DNA of 64,000 nucleotides from Bordetella parapertussis (GCA_943331005.2 CALQJX020000002.1:1-64000); one strand, 5' to 3'. Shown: positions 8,342-18,807, counted from the stretch's first letter. Notes: a model not told the origin generated them from the sequence alone. A program made the numbers and translations.

Positions 8342-10771
8342 ATGGGGAAGAGTTTATTTTCTACAAAGGTTGTCTTATTATTCTTACCGGCAATACTGGT
8401 AATGATACTACTATCGGCATGCAGCAGTACCAAAAGTATTCCCGAGGGACAATACCTTATCTGGAAAAACAAACTGACTCTCAACTCAGATAAAGTAATG
8501 GTAAACAAGGGGGAGATAAAGGATAATCTTGATCACATCATCATTCAAAAACCCAACAGTAATTATCTGGATCTTTCGCCGGTAAAAGTGCCTTACAAAC
8601 TATGGAAATATAACAGACGTTACAAAAAACTTACCAACAAGCCGGATTCGCTGTTGCCAAAATCCGTAGAGCGTCCTGTTCTTTTAGACACTTCTACTAT
8701 TGCACGTTCTGCACAAAACATGCGAAATTACCTCTTCAATCAAGGGTATTTTTATGCAAAAGTTTACGACACAGTGACTTACAAAAACAAAAAAGCTATT
8801 GTTACTTACAAAGTAAATGCAGGCTCCAACTACATCATTAATAAGATAAACTACAAAATAGACGATAGTGCTATCAAAGCATTAGTAATTGCCAATAAGA
8901 AAGGAGCATCAATAGAAAAAGGTAAAGAATTTACATATATTCAGCTAGAAGAAGAAAGAAGCAGACTTACATCAATCATTAATAATCATGGCTTCAGACG
9001 TTTCACGCTGGAGAACATCACTTTTAAGATAGACACCATGGAAAAGTCTATGTTCAGGGTGGCAAGTAGTCCTTTCGAGAATGCAGTCAATTTTATTGCA
9101 CAAACCAAAAGTAATAGAAAAAGCACCATAGATATAGATGTGGTGATCCGTAAAGCAGAAGACACTCTTGCCTATAATAAATTTATTATCAGCTCTATCA
9201 CTGTTTACCCCGATGATAACGGAGTGAACCTGACAAACAAAAAAGACATGATCGTAAAAAAGATTGGTGGCATAGAATTTAGGTATCACTACGAATATGT
9301 ACACCCAAAAGTATTGTATGAACATATTTTCATGAACATCGGAGGTTTATACTCTAAAGAAAACGAAGACAAGACTACTGCTAAACTGGGTGAGCTAGGT
9401 ATTTTTCAATACACAAAAGTACAGGCAAGAGAAAACCGTTCTACACGCGACAGTGTAGAGTACAGCATTTACCTCAACAAGGCTCAGAAACACGATTTTA
9501 ATACTAAATACGAAATTTCGAGCGGCACAACTTACTTTCTTGGAAACTCACTCAGCGCAAGCTATCGCAACACAAATTTCATGAAAGGTGCAAACCTCCT
9601 GTCAATAGGTATAAATGGCGGTTTAGAAACTACATATGATGATGCTATTGAGGGAGATCTGTTCAAAAAATTCAAGCTGCTTACCATGTATTATGGTATA
9701 AATGCCAGTCTTGATTTCCCGAAATTCCTGGCTCCGGTACCTAAATCGATTTTCTCGAGAAGCAATCTACCGCATACAATAATCAGTGCAGGTGAAAATG
9801 TGATTGATAGGGTAGATTATTTTAAACTTGCCAACAGTAGCTACAGCTTTTCCTACAACTGGCACGAGACAGATATTAAAACCTGGAGTTTTTCTCCTGC
9901 CTTTGTAAATGTCATTCGTGTCCCATACATATCCCCAGGCTTCCAGACTATACTCGATGCTAATCAATACCTGAAGAACAGCTATAAAAAGACATTTATA
10001 GAAGGAGAAAATATCTCTTACAAAATTGATGACAATGCTAAAAAACACGGTATCAATTATTCCTACATAAGGTTGGCTATGGAAGAAGCCGGTGGTATAG
10101 TAGGTGCTGTCAACAAATTTGGCGCTGCAGTGTATGGTTTTGATACAATTCCATATGCTCAGTATACTAAATTCGACTTTGATGCACGTCACTATTTTAC
10201 CGCAAAACACTCTGTTTTCGCATTCAGACTGTATGGTGGCATAGGCACTCCTTATGGCAGGTCTCAGTCGCTACCCTATATCAAACAATATTTCGTAGGT
10301 GGTCCGTACAGTATGCGTGGCTGGCGTATACGTACATTGGGACCGGGTAGCTTTGCCGACACTACAAATACATTTACCAATCTTATTGACAGAACAGGGG
10401 ATATAAAAATAGAACTGAACGGAGAATACAGATTCCCGGTTGCTCCCCTTTTTGCAGGAGCTGTAAAAATGAATGGTGCAATTTTTGCTGATGCCGGTAA
10501 CATGTGGTTATCAAAAACAAACAATGATGACTACCCCGGAGGTGAATTTGCTTTCAATAAGCTGGAACAGGATATTGCTATGGATATAGGTGTAGGTTCC
10601 AGATTTGACATAGCTTCTTTCCTTACTTTCCGTGTAGATGTGGCTATGCCAGTAAAAAAACCATACATCCATTCAAACAGTGGTTGGGTATTCAATGCTA
10701 TAGATTTCAACAATTCAACCTGGCGAAAAGAAAATATCATTCTGAACATATCTATCGGATATCCATTCTGA
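8342..10771 (+). CDS. tamL: TamL-type lipoprotein of the Omp85/BamA family
   Basis: An 809-residue outer-membrane assembly protein. It starts with a lipoprotein signal (lipobox LLSAC, then SSTKS), the trait that separates Bacteroidota TamL from proteobacterial TamA. The N-terminal half (about residues 30-420) holds POTRA-like domains. The C-terminal half is a surface-antigen beta-barrel with the conserved loop-6 motif (GGPYSMRGWR) and a final beta-signal ending in aromatic F (SIGYPF). It presumably helps insert or translocate outer-membrane and surface proteins. TamB, its usual partner, is not adjacent. The TrmH-family methyltransferase sits divergently upstream. A weak terminator follows. 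Confidence 0.85.
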   Translation: MGKSLFSTKVVLLFLPAILVMILLSACSSTKSIPEGQYLIWKNKLTLNSDKVMVNKGEIKDNLDHIIIQKPNSNYLDLSPVKVPYKLWKYNRRYKKLTNKPDSLLPKSVERPVLLDTSTIARSAQNMRNYLFNQGYFYAKVYDTVTYKNKKAIVTYKVNAGSNYIINKINYKIDDSAIKALVIANKKGASIEKGKEFTYIQLEEERSRLTSIINNHGFRRFTLENITFKIDTMEKSMFRVASSPFENAVNFIAQTKSNRKSTIDIDVVIRKAEDTLAYNKFIISSITVYPDDNGVNLTNKKDMIVKKIGGIEFRYHYEYVHPKVLYEHIFMNIGGLYSKENEDKTTAKLGELGIFQYTKVQARENRSTRDSVEYSIYLNKAQKHDFNTKYEISSGTTYFLGNSLSASYRNTNFMKGANLLSIGINGGLETTYDDAIEGDLFKKFKLLTMYYGINASLDFPKFLAPVPKSIFSRSNLPHTIISAGENVIDRVDYFKLANSSYSFSYNWHETDIKTWSFSPAFVNVIRVPYISPGFQTILDANQYLKNSYKKTFIEGENISYKIDDNAKKHGINYSYIRLAMEEAGGIVGAVNKFGAAVYGFDTIPYAQYTKFDFDARHYFTAKHSVFAFRLYGGIGTPYGRSQSLPYIKQYFVGGPYSMRGWRIRTLGPGSFADTTNTFTNLIDRTGDIKIELNGEYRFPVAPLFAGAVKMNGAIFADAGNMWLSKTNNDDYPGGEFAFNKLEQDIAMDIGVGSRFDIASFLTFRVDVAMPVKKPYIHSNSGWVFNAIDFNNSTWRKENIILNISIGYPF

Positions 10772-10790
10772 TGGTTATTCACATTACCTC

Positions 10791-10830
10791 ACACATGCTC
10801 TTTTACAACATATTATAGTATGTGTTTTTT
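10791..10830 (+). terminator. Possible terminator after tamL
   Basis: A 9-bp stem with one G-U pair (10791-10799 with 10817-10825) has a 17-nt loop and is followed by five T. The long loop makes it a weak candidate. Confidence 0.4.
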
Positions 10831-10843
10831 ATCAGCAAAAAAC

Positions 10844-10851
10844 TATATTTG
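10844..10851 (+). promoter_or_regulatory. -7 promoter box upstream of hppA
   Basis: TATATTTG matches TAnnTTTG and ends 35 nt before the hppA ATG at 10887. It is preceded by a T-rich stretch, but no clear -33 element is visible. Confidence 0.55.
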
Positions 10852-10886
10852 CGGACTTTAACAGCATTTAACACACATTAGCAATT

Positions 10887-13073
10887 ATGACTCTTTTTTA
10901 TCTAGTACCGGCTTTTGGCGTACTTGCACTTTTGTACACGTTCATAAAAAGCGCCTGGGTAACCAAACAAGATGCCGGAAATGCCCGGATGACAGAAATA
11001 GCCAAATATATAGCCGAAGGAGCTATGGCTTTTCTTAAAGCTGAGTACAAAATACTCACCTACTTCGTGATCATAGCAGGTCTGCTGCTCGCCTACATGG
11101 GTTATAGCAATCCGAAATCAAGCCCAATGATCGCTGTAGCATTTGTGATAGGTGCTGTATTCAGTGCTCTCGCAGGCTTCATAGGTATGCGCATAGCAAC
11201 AAAAGCAAACGTAAGGACAGCAGAAGCTGCTAGGACAAGCCTTTCTAAAGCACTTAATGTATCTTTTGGTGGTGGTTCTGTAATGGGCCTTGGTGTTGCC
11301 GGTCTGGCTGTGCTGGGTCTGGGTAGTCTTTTCATCATCCTGAAAATGATATTTGCACCAAATGCTGCAGTAGATTCAGTAGAAATGGAGCGTACTATTG
11401 AGGTACTTACAGGTTTCTCTCTGGGTGCAGAAAGTATAGCACTGTTTGCCCGTGTAGGCGGCGGTATCTATACCAAGGCTGCTGATGTAGGCGCTGACCT
11501 TGTGGGTAAAGTAGAAGCAGGCATACCGGAAGATGACCCTCGCAACCCTGCAACCATTGCAGATAACGTAGGTGACAACGTAGGTGACGTTGCCGGTATG
11601 GGTGCCGATCTTTTCGGTTCTTATGTTGCAACAGTACTTGCTACTATGGTTCTTGGCCGCGAAACTTCATCTACCGGTGACAACTTTGGTGGTATGGCGC
11701 CAATATTGCTGCCCATGCTTATTGCAGGTGTAGGTATTATCCTTTCTATGATCGGCACTTTGTTTGTTCGCATTTCAGACAGTGTTGGAAATAGTACCGT
11801 AGCTGTGCAGCGCGCACTCAACTTGGGTAACTGGGGTTCAATAGTACTTACTGCAATTGCATGCTACTTCCTGGTTAATTACATACTCCCTGAAACAATG
11901 TCTCTTCGTGGTCACGAGTTCACCCGCAACGGTGTTTTCGGTGCTATCATAGTTGGTTTAGTTGTTGGTACACTTATGAGTATGATCACTGAGTACTACA
12001 CAGCTATGGGGAAACGTCCGGTTATGAGTATCATCAGGCAGTCATCTACAGGTCATGCTACCAACATCATTGGTGGTCTGGCAGTAGGTATGGAATCAAC
12101 TACATTACCTATAATTGTTCTTGCTGCCGGTATTTATGGTTCTCATATGTGCGCTGGTCTTTATGGAGTAGCAATCGCAGCCGCTGGTATGATGGCAACA
12201 ACTGCTATGCAGCTGGCTATCGATGCATTTGGCCCTATTGCTGACAATGCAGGTGGTATTGCAGAAATGAGCGAACTGCCAAAAGAAGTACGTGAGAAAA
12301 CAGATATTCTTGATGCTGTTGGTAACACTACTGCTGCAACTGGTAAAGGTTTCGCCATCGCATCTGCCGCACTTACTGCATTGGCTCTTTTTGCAGCCTT
12401 CGTAGGTGTTGCCAATATCGATGGTATAGACATTTATAAAGCAGACGTTCTGGCTTGTCTTTTCGTAGGTGGCATGATCCCATTCATCTTCTCTTCTCTG
12501 GCTATCCGCGCTGTGGGCGAGGCTGCTATGAGTATGGTAGAAGAAGTTCGTCGTCAGTTCCGTACCATTCCAGGTATCATGGAAGGTACAGGCAAACCGG
12601 AATATGACAAATGTGTAGCTATTTCTACAGAAGCATCTATCCGCAAAATGGTTGCTCCTGGTGCTATCACAATCCTTTCTCCATTGGTAATTGGTTTCCT
12701 TATGGGCCCCGAAGCACTGGGTGGCTTCCTTGCAGGTGCTACAGTTTGTGGTGTACTTATGGGTATGTTCCAGAACAACGCCGGTGGGGCATGGGATAAT
12801 GCTAAAAAATCATTCGAGAAAGGAGTGGAAATAAATGGTGAGATCTACTACAAAAAATCTGAACCACACAAGGCTTCTGTAACAGGTGATACAGTTGGCG
12901 ATCCTTTCAAAGATACATCTGGCCCATCAATGAACATTCTTATCAAACTTATGTCTATTGTGGCTCTGGTAATAGCACCAACTATTGCAAATGTGAAACC
13001 AGCCACAACTGCAACACCGGTGAAAAGCGAAATTAAAGTTACCGCTGTAGCTACTACTCCTGCAACTAAGTAA
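10887..13073 (+). CDS. hppA: Membrane-bound ion-translocating pyrophosphatase
   Basis: A 728-residue polytopic membrane protein with about 16 hydrophobic helices. It hydrolyses pyrophosphate and pumps H+ and/or Na+ across the inner membrane. Signature segments are present: [40 protein letters not shown], and the C-terminal [11 protein letters not shown] loop. The motif [10 protein letters not shown] has Ala where K+-independent enzymes have Lys, which places it in the K+-dependent subfamily (established rule; assignment by eye). Whether it moves Na+, H+ or both cannot be settled here. A hydrophilic Thr/Ala/Lys tail of about 30 residues ends the protein. Frequent GGT, GCT and CGT codons suggest high expression. 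Confidence 0.93.
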   Translation: MTLFYLVPAFGVLALLYTFIKSAWVTKQDAGNARMTEIAKYIAEGAMAFLKAEYKILTYFVIIAGLLLAYMGYSNPKSSPMIAVAFVIGAVFSALAGFIGMRIATKANVRTAEAARTSLSKALNVSFGGGSVMGLGVAGLAVLGLGSLFIILKMIFAPNAAVDSVEMERTIEVLTGFSLGAESIALFARVGGGIYTKAADVGADLVGKVEAGIPEDDPRNPATIADNVGDNVGDVAGMGADLFGSYVATVLATMVLGRETSSTGDNFGGMAPILLPMLIAGVGIILSMIGTLFVRISDSVGNSTVAVQRALNLGNWGSIVLTAIACYFLVNYILPETMSLRGHEFTRNGVFGAIIVGLVVGTLMSMITEYYTAMGKRPVMSIIRQSSTGHATNIIGGLAVGMESTTLPIIVLAAGIYGSHMCAGLYGVAIAAAGMMATTAMQLAIDAFGPIADNAGGIAEMSELPKEVREKTDILDAVGNTTAATGKGFAIASAALTALALFAAFVGVANIDGIDIYKADVLACLFVGGMIPFIFSSLAIRAVGEAAMSMVEEVRRQFRTIPGIMEGTGKPEYDKCVAISTEASIRKMVAPGAITILSPLVIGFLMGPEALGGFLAGATVCGVLMGMFQNNAGGAWDNAKKSFEKGVEINGEIYYKKSEPHKASVTGDTVGDPFKDTSGPSMNILIKLMSIVALVIAPTIANVKPATTATPVKSEIKVTAVATTPATK

Positions 13074-13100
13074 TTGATAAACTACATAAAGTGTATTCTG

Positions 13101-13133
13101 AAAACCTCCCTTCCTACGAAGGGAGGTTTTCAT
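13101..13133 (+). terminator. Rho-independent terminator of hppA
   Basis: A perfect 13-bp stem (13101-13113 with 13118-13130) has a 4-nt loop. The right arm ends in TTTT. It lies 27 bp after the hppA stop codon. Confidence 0.88.
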
Positions 13134-13183
13134 TTATATACATGATTTAACTTATTATAAATAGGAGAAGACAATATATTTCG

Positions 13184-13191
13184 TACATTTG
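13184..13191 (+). promoter_or_regulatory. -7 promoter box upstream of the DEAD-box helicase gene
   Basis: TACATTTG matches TAnnTTTG. It lies 127 nt before the ATG at 13319, so the mRNA would carry a leader of roughly 120 nt, long for this window. The leader contains a small hairpin (TGCCAG at 13222-13227 with CTGGCA at 13242-13247). Confidence 0.5.
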
Positions 13192-13318
13192 CCAAGCAAC
13201 AATTTTGTTCCAACCTATTAGTGCCAGGCATAGATCATTTACTGGCAGATAAGTCTTACCCATAGTACGGGGTTTATTTTAGCACTTCCAGGTTCACTTT
13301 TAAAAATTAAATATAATA

Positions 13319-14587
13319 ATGAATTTTAATGAATTAAATCTTATATCCCCAATTCTCAAAGCATTGGAAACGGAAGGATATAAAAACCCTACACCTATTC
13401 AGGAACAAGCCATACCGATATTGCTGGAAGGCAAAGATCTGCTTGGCTGCGCACAGACAGGTACAGGAAAAACAGCTGCATTTGCTATCCCTATATTACA
13501 ATTACTAGATGCTGCACACGCAGAAAGAGCACACAGACATATTAAAGTACTGATACTGACACCTACAAGAGAACTGGCAATACAGATTGGTGAAAGCTTT
13601 GCAGCTTACGGTCGTAATCTGAAACTGAAACACACTGTAATATTCGGAGGTGTACCTCAGGGTGCACAGGTACAGGCATTACAAAAAGGAATAGATATAC
13701 TCATTGCAACACCAGGCAGGCTGCTGGATCTTATCAGTCAGCGCTACATCAGCCTGAAAGATCTGAACATTTTCGTGCTGGATGAAGCCGACCGCATGCT
13801 GGACATGGGCTTTATACATGATGTGAAGAAGGTAGTAGCAATGCTGCCTGTAAAAAGACAAACATTATTCTTCAGTGCAACAATGCCACCTGAAATTCAG
13901 AAACTGGCAAATACTATTCTGGTAGATCCAGTTAAAGTAGAGGTTACTCCGGTATCATCTACAGCGGAAACAGTTACACAATCAATCTATTATGTAGATA
14001 AAAAAGACAAGAAGAAACTGCTGGAATATGTGCTGGAAGACAAGAAAATAACAAGAGTACTGGTATTTACTCGTACCAAACACGGTGCAGACAAAGTGGT
14101 TAAAGATCTTCAAAAGTCAGGTATTTCTGCAGAGGCTATACATGGCAACAAGTCTCAGAATGCAAGGCAAAGGGCACTAACTAATTTCAAAGATGGCCGT
14201 ATCAGGGTACTGGTTGCAACAGATATTGCAGCAAGAGGAATTGATGTAGACAGCCTATCTCATGTTATAAACTATGAAATACCTGAAGTTCCGGAAACAT
14301 ATGTACACCGTATTGGTCGTACAGGCCGTGCAGGTGCAAGCGGAATAGCAACTTCATTTTGCGATGACGAGGAAAAAACAGATCTGCGCAACATCATAAA
14401 ACTGATAGGAAAGCAAATACCTGTTATTACAGACCACCCCTACCCTGCCACATCACAGGGTCTGGTGAAAATAAACCCACCCAAAAATAAAGAAGTAGTG
14501 AGCAGGCCGAATGCCATTGCTGGAGGGGTACAGCCCCGCAGGCAGTGGAAAGGAGGGAACAGGAACTTCAATAAAAGGGAGAACTAA
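13319..14587 (+). CDS. rhlE: RhlE-type DEAD-box RNA helicase
   Basis: A 422-residue ATP-dependent RNA helicase. In order it shows the Q motif ([10 protein letters not shown]), motif I ([11 protein letters not shown]), motif Ia ([10 protein letters not shown]), motif Ib (TPGRLLD), the DEAD box ([13 protein letters not shown]), motif III (SATMP), motif V ([10 protein letters not shown]) and motif VI ([10 protein letters not shown]). A short basic, Gly/Asn-rich C-terminal tail likely contacts RNA. RhlE-like helicases act in ribosome assembly and RNA decay, often with more need in the cold. The long leader upstream would fit post-transcriptional control, but no known element was recognised. Confidence 0.9.
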   Translation: MNFNELNLISPILKALETEGYKNPTPIQEQAIPILLEGKDLLGCAQTGTGKTAAFAIPILQLLDAAHAERAHRHIKVLILTPTRELAIQIGESFAAYGRNLKLKHTVIFGGVPQGAQVQALQKGIDILIATPGRLLDLISQRYISLKDLNIFVLDEADRMLDMGFIHDVKKVVAMLPVKRQTLFFSATMPPEIQKLANTILVDPVKVEVTPVSSTAETVTQSIYYVDKKDKKKLLEYVLEDKKITRVLVFTRTKHGADKVVKDLQKSGISAEAIHGNKSQNARQRALTNFKDGRIRVLVATDIAARGIDVDSLSHVINYEIPEVPETYVHRIGRTGRAGASGIATSFCDDEEKTDLRNIIKLIGKQIPVITDHPYPATSQGLVKINPPKNKEVVSRPNAIAGGVQPRRQWKGGNRNFNKREN

Positions 14588-14645
14588 TTCAGTATAGTTG
14601 CAGAAACTGAAAACAGGCACGATATTTGTAGTGTTAATATTTAGT

Positions 14646-14679
14646 GGACAAGATTTCTCCAATTTTAGTCCGTTTTTTT
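14646..14679 (+). terminator. Possible weak terminator after the helicase gene
   Basis: GGAC at 14646-14649 pairs with GTCC at 14668-14671. Imperfect inner pairing extends the stem, and seven T follow. It lies about 60 bp past the helicase stop codon. Confidence 0.35.
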
Positions 14680-14757
14680 AACCGAAAAGTGTTTTGAATT
14701 TCAATTATCCATAACTTTACAGGCAACCATTTTTTTATCACAAAAACAAATTGAAAA

Positions 14758-16128
14758 ATGAAAAAGTTTTTTTTACTCATGGCCTCAGGCTCTATCGCGC
14801 TTTCTAGTGTAGCGCAGCAGCGTGCTCTGAATTTCGATGCAAAATCTACGCCATCGACACTTTCAAAGTCTTACGCTCTTCCTACTCACACTAAAAAAAC
14901 AACTGCTAGCAAAACAACTGCTGCTCCTTCAAGGACTTATGGTTACTATGCTTATTTCGACACGCTGAGGCAAGACCTTACAGGCCTTGGTACTGCTAAC
15001 TCAGGTGGTCTGATGTGGCAGGATGATAAACACCTCGGTGGTTTCACTTCAGGTTATGATACCATTACAATGGTTTCTATGCTTGCTATGTTGCACCCAC
15101 AGGCTGCATCTCTGAACACACCTTCATATTTTGTAGGTGAGATGAAAATAGCTACTGAGCCTTATATCGTTGATAGTGTTCACGTATATGGCGTTTACGA
15201 TTTCAAAGCAACAGCTACTCAGGTAGATACGCTGGTACTTTCTTTCGTTTATGGTGACGGTTCTGCAAGCGCAACAGGTAATGGTATCTTCAGTGGCGGT
15301 CGCGTTAGCGGTGGTCACTATGGTAGCTGGCCTGTAATTTCTGCACGTTACGATACAACTTCTCTGAGCTATGCAAGGATCAACACTTCATGGGGTACTC
15401 CTAACACTTATGTAGTTAAGGTCCCACTTGGTCCTACTTCTTTCGGCGACACTTTCTCTACAGGTGTTTGGCATAAAAATGTAACTATTCCAGGTGGTAT
15501 GAGCGTACCAGGTGGCAATCAGGTTGCTATGTCTTACTCTTTCAAAAGCGGTGTAACTGCTCCAGCTTATGATACTATCTTCCGTATGGATGGTTCTATG
15601 AAATACAACATGTGGCGCCCACTTATCAAATTTGCTGCCGACGGTTCTGGCAACGCAGATTGGGCTAGCCTTGACACATCTGATTACAACCAGGGTCTTT
15701 ACAAAACACTGCCACATGACGCTAATGGTTGGGATTTCATCTATGTTCCACAGTGGGCTTGGTCAACTTCATCAGGTACAGCAGCTTCTTCTCTGCAGCA
15801 CCCTATAGTTGATTGGCACATCCGTTGCGCTACTTGCGGTAACGTTACATCTGTAGACGTTAAAGAAGTTGCAACTGTTACTAAAGTAAATGCATATCCT
15901 AACCCGGCAAACAACGAGCTGAATATTCCATTCACTCTTGCAAACACTGCTGACGTTAACATCACACTGAGCAACATGCTTGGTCAGGTTGTTGCAACTA
16001 AGAACATGAGCAATGTATCTAACGGCACTGCTATCTTCAATGTAGCTAACCTTCCTTCTGGCCTGTACACTTACACTCTTACTGTAAACGGTACACGCAA
16101 CTCAGGTCGCATCGTTATCAACCACTAA
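14758..16128 (+). CDS. T9SS-sorted secreted protein of unknown function, probably abundant
   Basis: A 456-residue protein with a signal peptide (MKKFFLLMASGSIALSSV, ending at AQQ). A Thr/Lys/Ser-rich linker spans about residues 25-60. A beta-rich body of about 300 residues follows that I do not recognise. A type A T9SS sorting domain ends the protein (AYPNPANNELNIPF, then NMLGQVVATKN and LPSGLYTYTLTVNG). The sorting domain directs export across the outer membrane and is normally cleaved. Codon choice is strongly biased to GGT, GCT, CGT, CTT and AAC, as in hppA and unlike the other surface genes here, which suggests high expression. A strong terminator follows. Confidence 0.82.
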   Translation: MKKFFLLMASGSIALSSVAQQRALNFDAKSTPSTLSKSYALPTHTKKTTASKTTAAPSRTYGYYAYFDTLRQDLTGLGTANSGGLMWQDDKHLGGFTSGYDTITMVSMLAMLHPQAASLNTPSYFVGEMKIATEPYIVDSVHVYGVYDFKATATQVDTLVLSFVYGDGSASATGNGIFSGGRVSGGHYGSWPVISARYDTTSLSYARINTSWGTPNTYVVKVPLGPTSFGDTFSTGVWHKNVTIPGGMSVPGGNQVAMSYSFKSGVTAPAYDTIFRMDGSMKYNMWRPLIKFAADGSGNADWASLDTSDYNQGLYKTLPHDANGWDFIYVPQWAWSTSSGTAASSLQHPIVDWHIRCATCGNVTSVDVKEVATVTKVNAYPNPANNELNIPFTLANTADVNITLSNMLGQVVATKNMSNVSNGTAIFNVANLPSGLYTYTLTVNGTRNSGRIVINH

Positions 16129-16151
16129 TATTTCTTTAACGAAATAATTGC

Positions 16152-16188
16152 AAAGAGGCAATGGTAATACCATTGCCTCTTTTGTTTT
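16152..16188 (+). terminator. Rho-independent terminator of the T9SS protein gene
   Basis: A stem of about 13 bp (from AAAGAGGCAATGG at 16152-16164) has a short A/T loop. A T-rich tail follows. It starts 24 bp after the stop codon. Confidence 0.85.
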
Positions 16189-16445
16189 TGGGGAGTATTG
16201 TACAATAAAGCAGCTACATAATAATACTATTTTGACTAGCTAGAGGAATAGAAGAAGGTGAATAATGTTATTCTGTGCAATTTTAAACTGAAATAATATA
16301 AATGCATGGCATGATTTTGTGTGCATATATATATTATCTATAGAAAACATCAGCAGTTTTCTATTCGCTTTTTTCTTTTTCAAAACAATATTCTATTATT
16401 GCACACTCTTGCCGCTAAACGGTGGCATATTAACGAATATAAGGA

Positions 16446-18785
16446 ATGGCAAAAAACTTGTTGATAGTGGAGTCTCCGGCCAAGGCCAAGACTATAGAAA
16501 AGATCCTGGGTAGCGACTTTGAAGTAAAGTCGTGCTATGGACATATTCGTGACCTGGAGAAAGAAGACATGGGTATCGACATAAAGAATGGGTACAAGCC
16601 AAAGTATGTCGTATCTGAAGACAAACAGAAGGTAGTTAAAGAACTTAGGGCACTTGCTAAAAAATCTGAAGAGGTTTGGCTTGCAACGGATGAGGACCGT
16701 GAAGGAGAAGCTATATCATGGCACCTTTGCGAAGTACTCGATCTTGACCCCTACACTACTAAAAGAATTGTATTTCACGAGATCACTAAACCAGCTATTC
16801 AAAAGGCTGTTAAGAATCCAAGAAATGTGAACATGAATCTAGTGAATGCGCAACAGGCACGCAGGATACTGGATCGAATAGTTGGATTCGAATTGTCACC
16901 TGTACTTTGGCGCAAAATGAGTATGCGTAACAACCTGTCTGCCGGCAGGGTTCAGTCTGTGTCTGTTCGACTGATAGTGGAACGTGAAAGAGAGATCAAC
17001 CATTTCAATATCACCAGTAGCTTTAAAGTAGAAGCATTCTTTGGTGCAGAAGATATTAATAAAAAGAAAGTAGTATTCAAGGCAGAAGGACCTGAAAAAT
17101 TAAAGGATGCAGAGGGTGCCAATGCTTTTCTGGAAAAATGTCTAGGTGCATCTTACACAGTTAAAGATGTGCAGGTAAAACCAGCCAAGAAATCACCCTC
17201 AGCACCATTTACCACATCAACCCTGCAGCAGGAAGCCAGCCGCAAACTGGGCTACTCTGTTTCTAAGACCATGTTGCTGGCACAGAAACTCTACGAGAAT
17301 GGACACATTACTTATATGCGTACCGACTCTGTAAATCTTTCTGAAACTGCACTTGAAAGCGCTCGTGGTGCGATAACCAGCCAGTTTGGCGAAAAATACC
17401 ACCAGCAAAGAGTTTATAAGACTAAAAACGAATCTGCACAGGAAGCGCATGAGGCCATTCGCCCTACCGATATGAACATTACATCTGCAGGCGACTCTGA
17501 TACTACCAGGCTTTATGAGCTGATATGGAAAAGAACTATGGCCAGCCAGATGGCTGATGCACAACTGGAACGAACCATAGCCAAAATAGGCATTTCCACT
17601 CAGCCAGACACTCAACTTACTGCTACGGGTGAAGTACTTCGTTTCGATGGATTCCTGAAAGTATATAGTGAAGGTAAGGATGATGAAGATGGAGAAGATG
17701 AGAATGAAGGCATGCTGCCACCACTTGTGGTGGGACAGCAGCCATTGTTGCAGCGTATGCAGGCAACAGAAAGATACAGCAGGCCATTGCCACGCTACAC
17801 AGAAGCCTCTCTGGTAAAGAAACTGGAAGAACTGGGTATCGGCAGACCTTCTACATACGCACCAACCATCAGCACTATACAGGCCAGGGGCTATGTAGAG
17901 AAACGCGATAAAGAAGGTGTGAAACGTGCTTATACCGTACTGGTACTGAAAGAAGATAATATCTCCAGAACCTCAGAAAGCGAGAATTTCGGTGCAGAAA
18001 AAAGTAAACTATTCCCAACAGATCTGGGCATGGTTGTTACAGACTTCCTGCGAGAACATTTCAGTACTGTAATGGATTATGACTTCACAGCAAGTATAGA
18101 AGCAAAATTTGACCATATAGCAGAAGGCAAACAGCAATGGAACCAAATGCTGGATGATTTCTACCACCCTTTCCATGAAAGTGTGGCACATACAATAGAA
18201 ACTGCCAGCCGTGCCAAGGGCGAGCGCGAACTGGGTCCTGACCCTGAAAGCGGTAAACCTGTAGTAGCAAGACTGGGTCGCTTTGGACCAATGGTGCAGA
18301 TAGGTGTAGCTGAAAGTGAAGAAAAGCCACGTTTTGCCAAGTTGCGTACCAACCAGAGCATTGAAACAATAACACTTGAAGAAGCACTTGAGTTATTCAG
18401 GTTACCTCGCAATCTGGGCGTATTTGAAGAAGCTGATGTAGTAGTCAATATTGGCAGATTTGGTCCATACGCACAACATGCTGGTCAGTTCTACTCTCTG
18501 AAGAAAGAAATGGACCCATATACAGTAGCGCTTGATGAAATAGCACCACTTATAGAGGAAAAAAGAAAGGCCAAAGCAGAAAGCGAGATCAAAATCTTTG
18601 AGAAAGAAAAGATCAGGATTCTACGTGGTCCATATGGCCCATATATTAAACAAGGTCTGCGTAATTATAAGATACCAAAGGAAAAGACGGAAAAACCAGA
18701 GGATCTTACTATTGAAGAAATTAAGGCTATCATAGAAGAAGCCAAAGCCAACCCACCAAAGAAAGTGGTAAAAAAGAAAAAGTAA
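16446..18785 (+). CDS. topA: DNA topoisomerase I (type IA)
   Basis: A 779-residue enzyme that relaxes negative supercoils through a 5'-phosphotyrosine intermediate. The TOPRIM domain opens with LLIVESPAKAKTIEKIL (catalytic Glu) and contains the acidic triad in TDEDREGEAISWHL. The active-site Tyr lies in HITYMRTDS, and ELGIGRPSTYAPTI is conserved. The C-terminus lacks the cysteine zinc ribbons of E. coli TopA. It has instead three copies of a Topo_C_Rpt-type motif (LGRFGPMVQIG, IGRFGPYAQHAG, RGPYGPYIKQG) and a Lys-rich end. A terminator lies 22 bp after the stop. Confidence 0.95.
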   Translation: MAKNLLIVESPAKAKTIEKILGSDFEVKSCYGHIRDLEKEDMGIDIKNGYKPKYVVSEDKQKVVKELRALAKKSEEVWLATDEDREGEAISWHLCEVLDLDPYTTKRIVFHEITKPAIQKAVKNPRNVNMNLVNAQQARRILDRIVGFELSPVLWRKMSMRNNLSAGRVQSVSVRLIVEREREINHFNITSSFKVEAFFGAEDINKKKVVFKAEGPEKLKDAEGANAFLEKCLGASYTVKDVQVKPAKKSPSAPFTTSTLQQEASRKLGYSVSKTMLLAQKLYENGHITYMRTDSVNLSETALESARGAITSQFGEKYHQQRVYKTKNESAQEAHEAIRPTDMNITSAGDSDTTRLYELIWKRTMASQMADAQLERTIAKIGISTQPDTQLTATGEVLRFDGFLKVYSEGKDDEDGEDENEGMLPPLVVGQQPLLQRMQATERYSRPLPRYTEASLVKKLEELGIGRPSTYAPTISTIQARGYVEKRDKEGVKRAYTVLVLKEDNISRTSESENFGAEKSKLFPTDLGMVVTDFLREHFSTVMDYDFTASIEAKFDHIAEGKQQWNQMLDDFYHPFHESVAHTIETASRAKGERELGPDPESGKPVVARLGRFGPMVQIGVAESEEKPRFAKLRTNQSIETITLEEALELFRLPRNLGVFEEADVVVNIGRFGPYAQHAGQFYSLKKEMDPYTVALDEIAPLIEEKRKAKAESEIKIFEKEKIRILRGPYGPYIKQGLRNYKIPKEKTEKPEDLTIEEIKAIIEEAKANPPKKVVKKKK

Positions 18786-18807
18786 CGCGTTGGTATGATG
18801 TTAATAA

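Noticed and set aside
8062..8493. Plus-strand frame overlapping the trmH and tamL starts
   Set aside because: It spans the divergent promoter region, has no domain, and overlaps two well-supported genes in other frames.
9767..10210. Minus-strand frame of 147 codons inside tamL
   Set aside because: It is antisense to the beta-barrel region of tamL and has no signal, domain or promoter.
12161..12433. Minus-strand frame of 90 codons, Ala/Ser-rich, inside hppA
   Set aside because: It is the complement of transmembrane-helix codons in hppA with no independent support.
16190..16445. Spacer before topA examined for a riboswitch or small gene
   Set aside because: Only AT-rich sequence was seen. 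There is no clear stem set, no exact -7 box and no supported frame.
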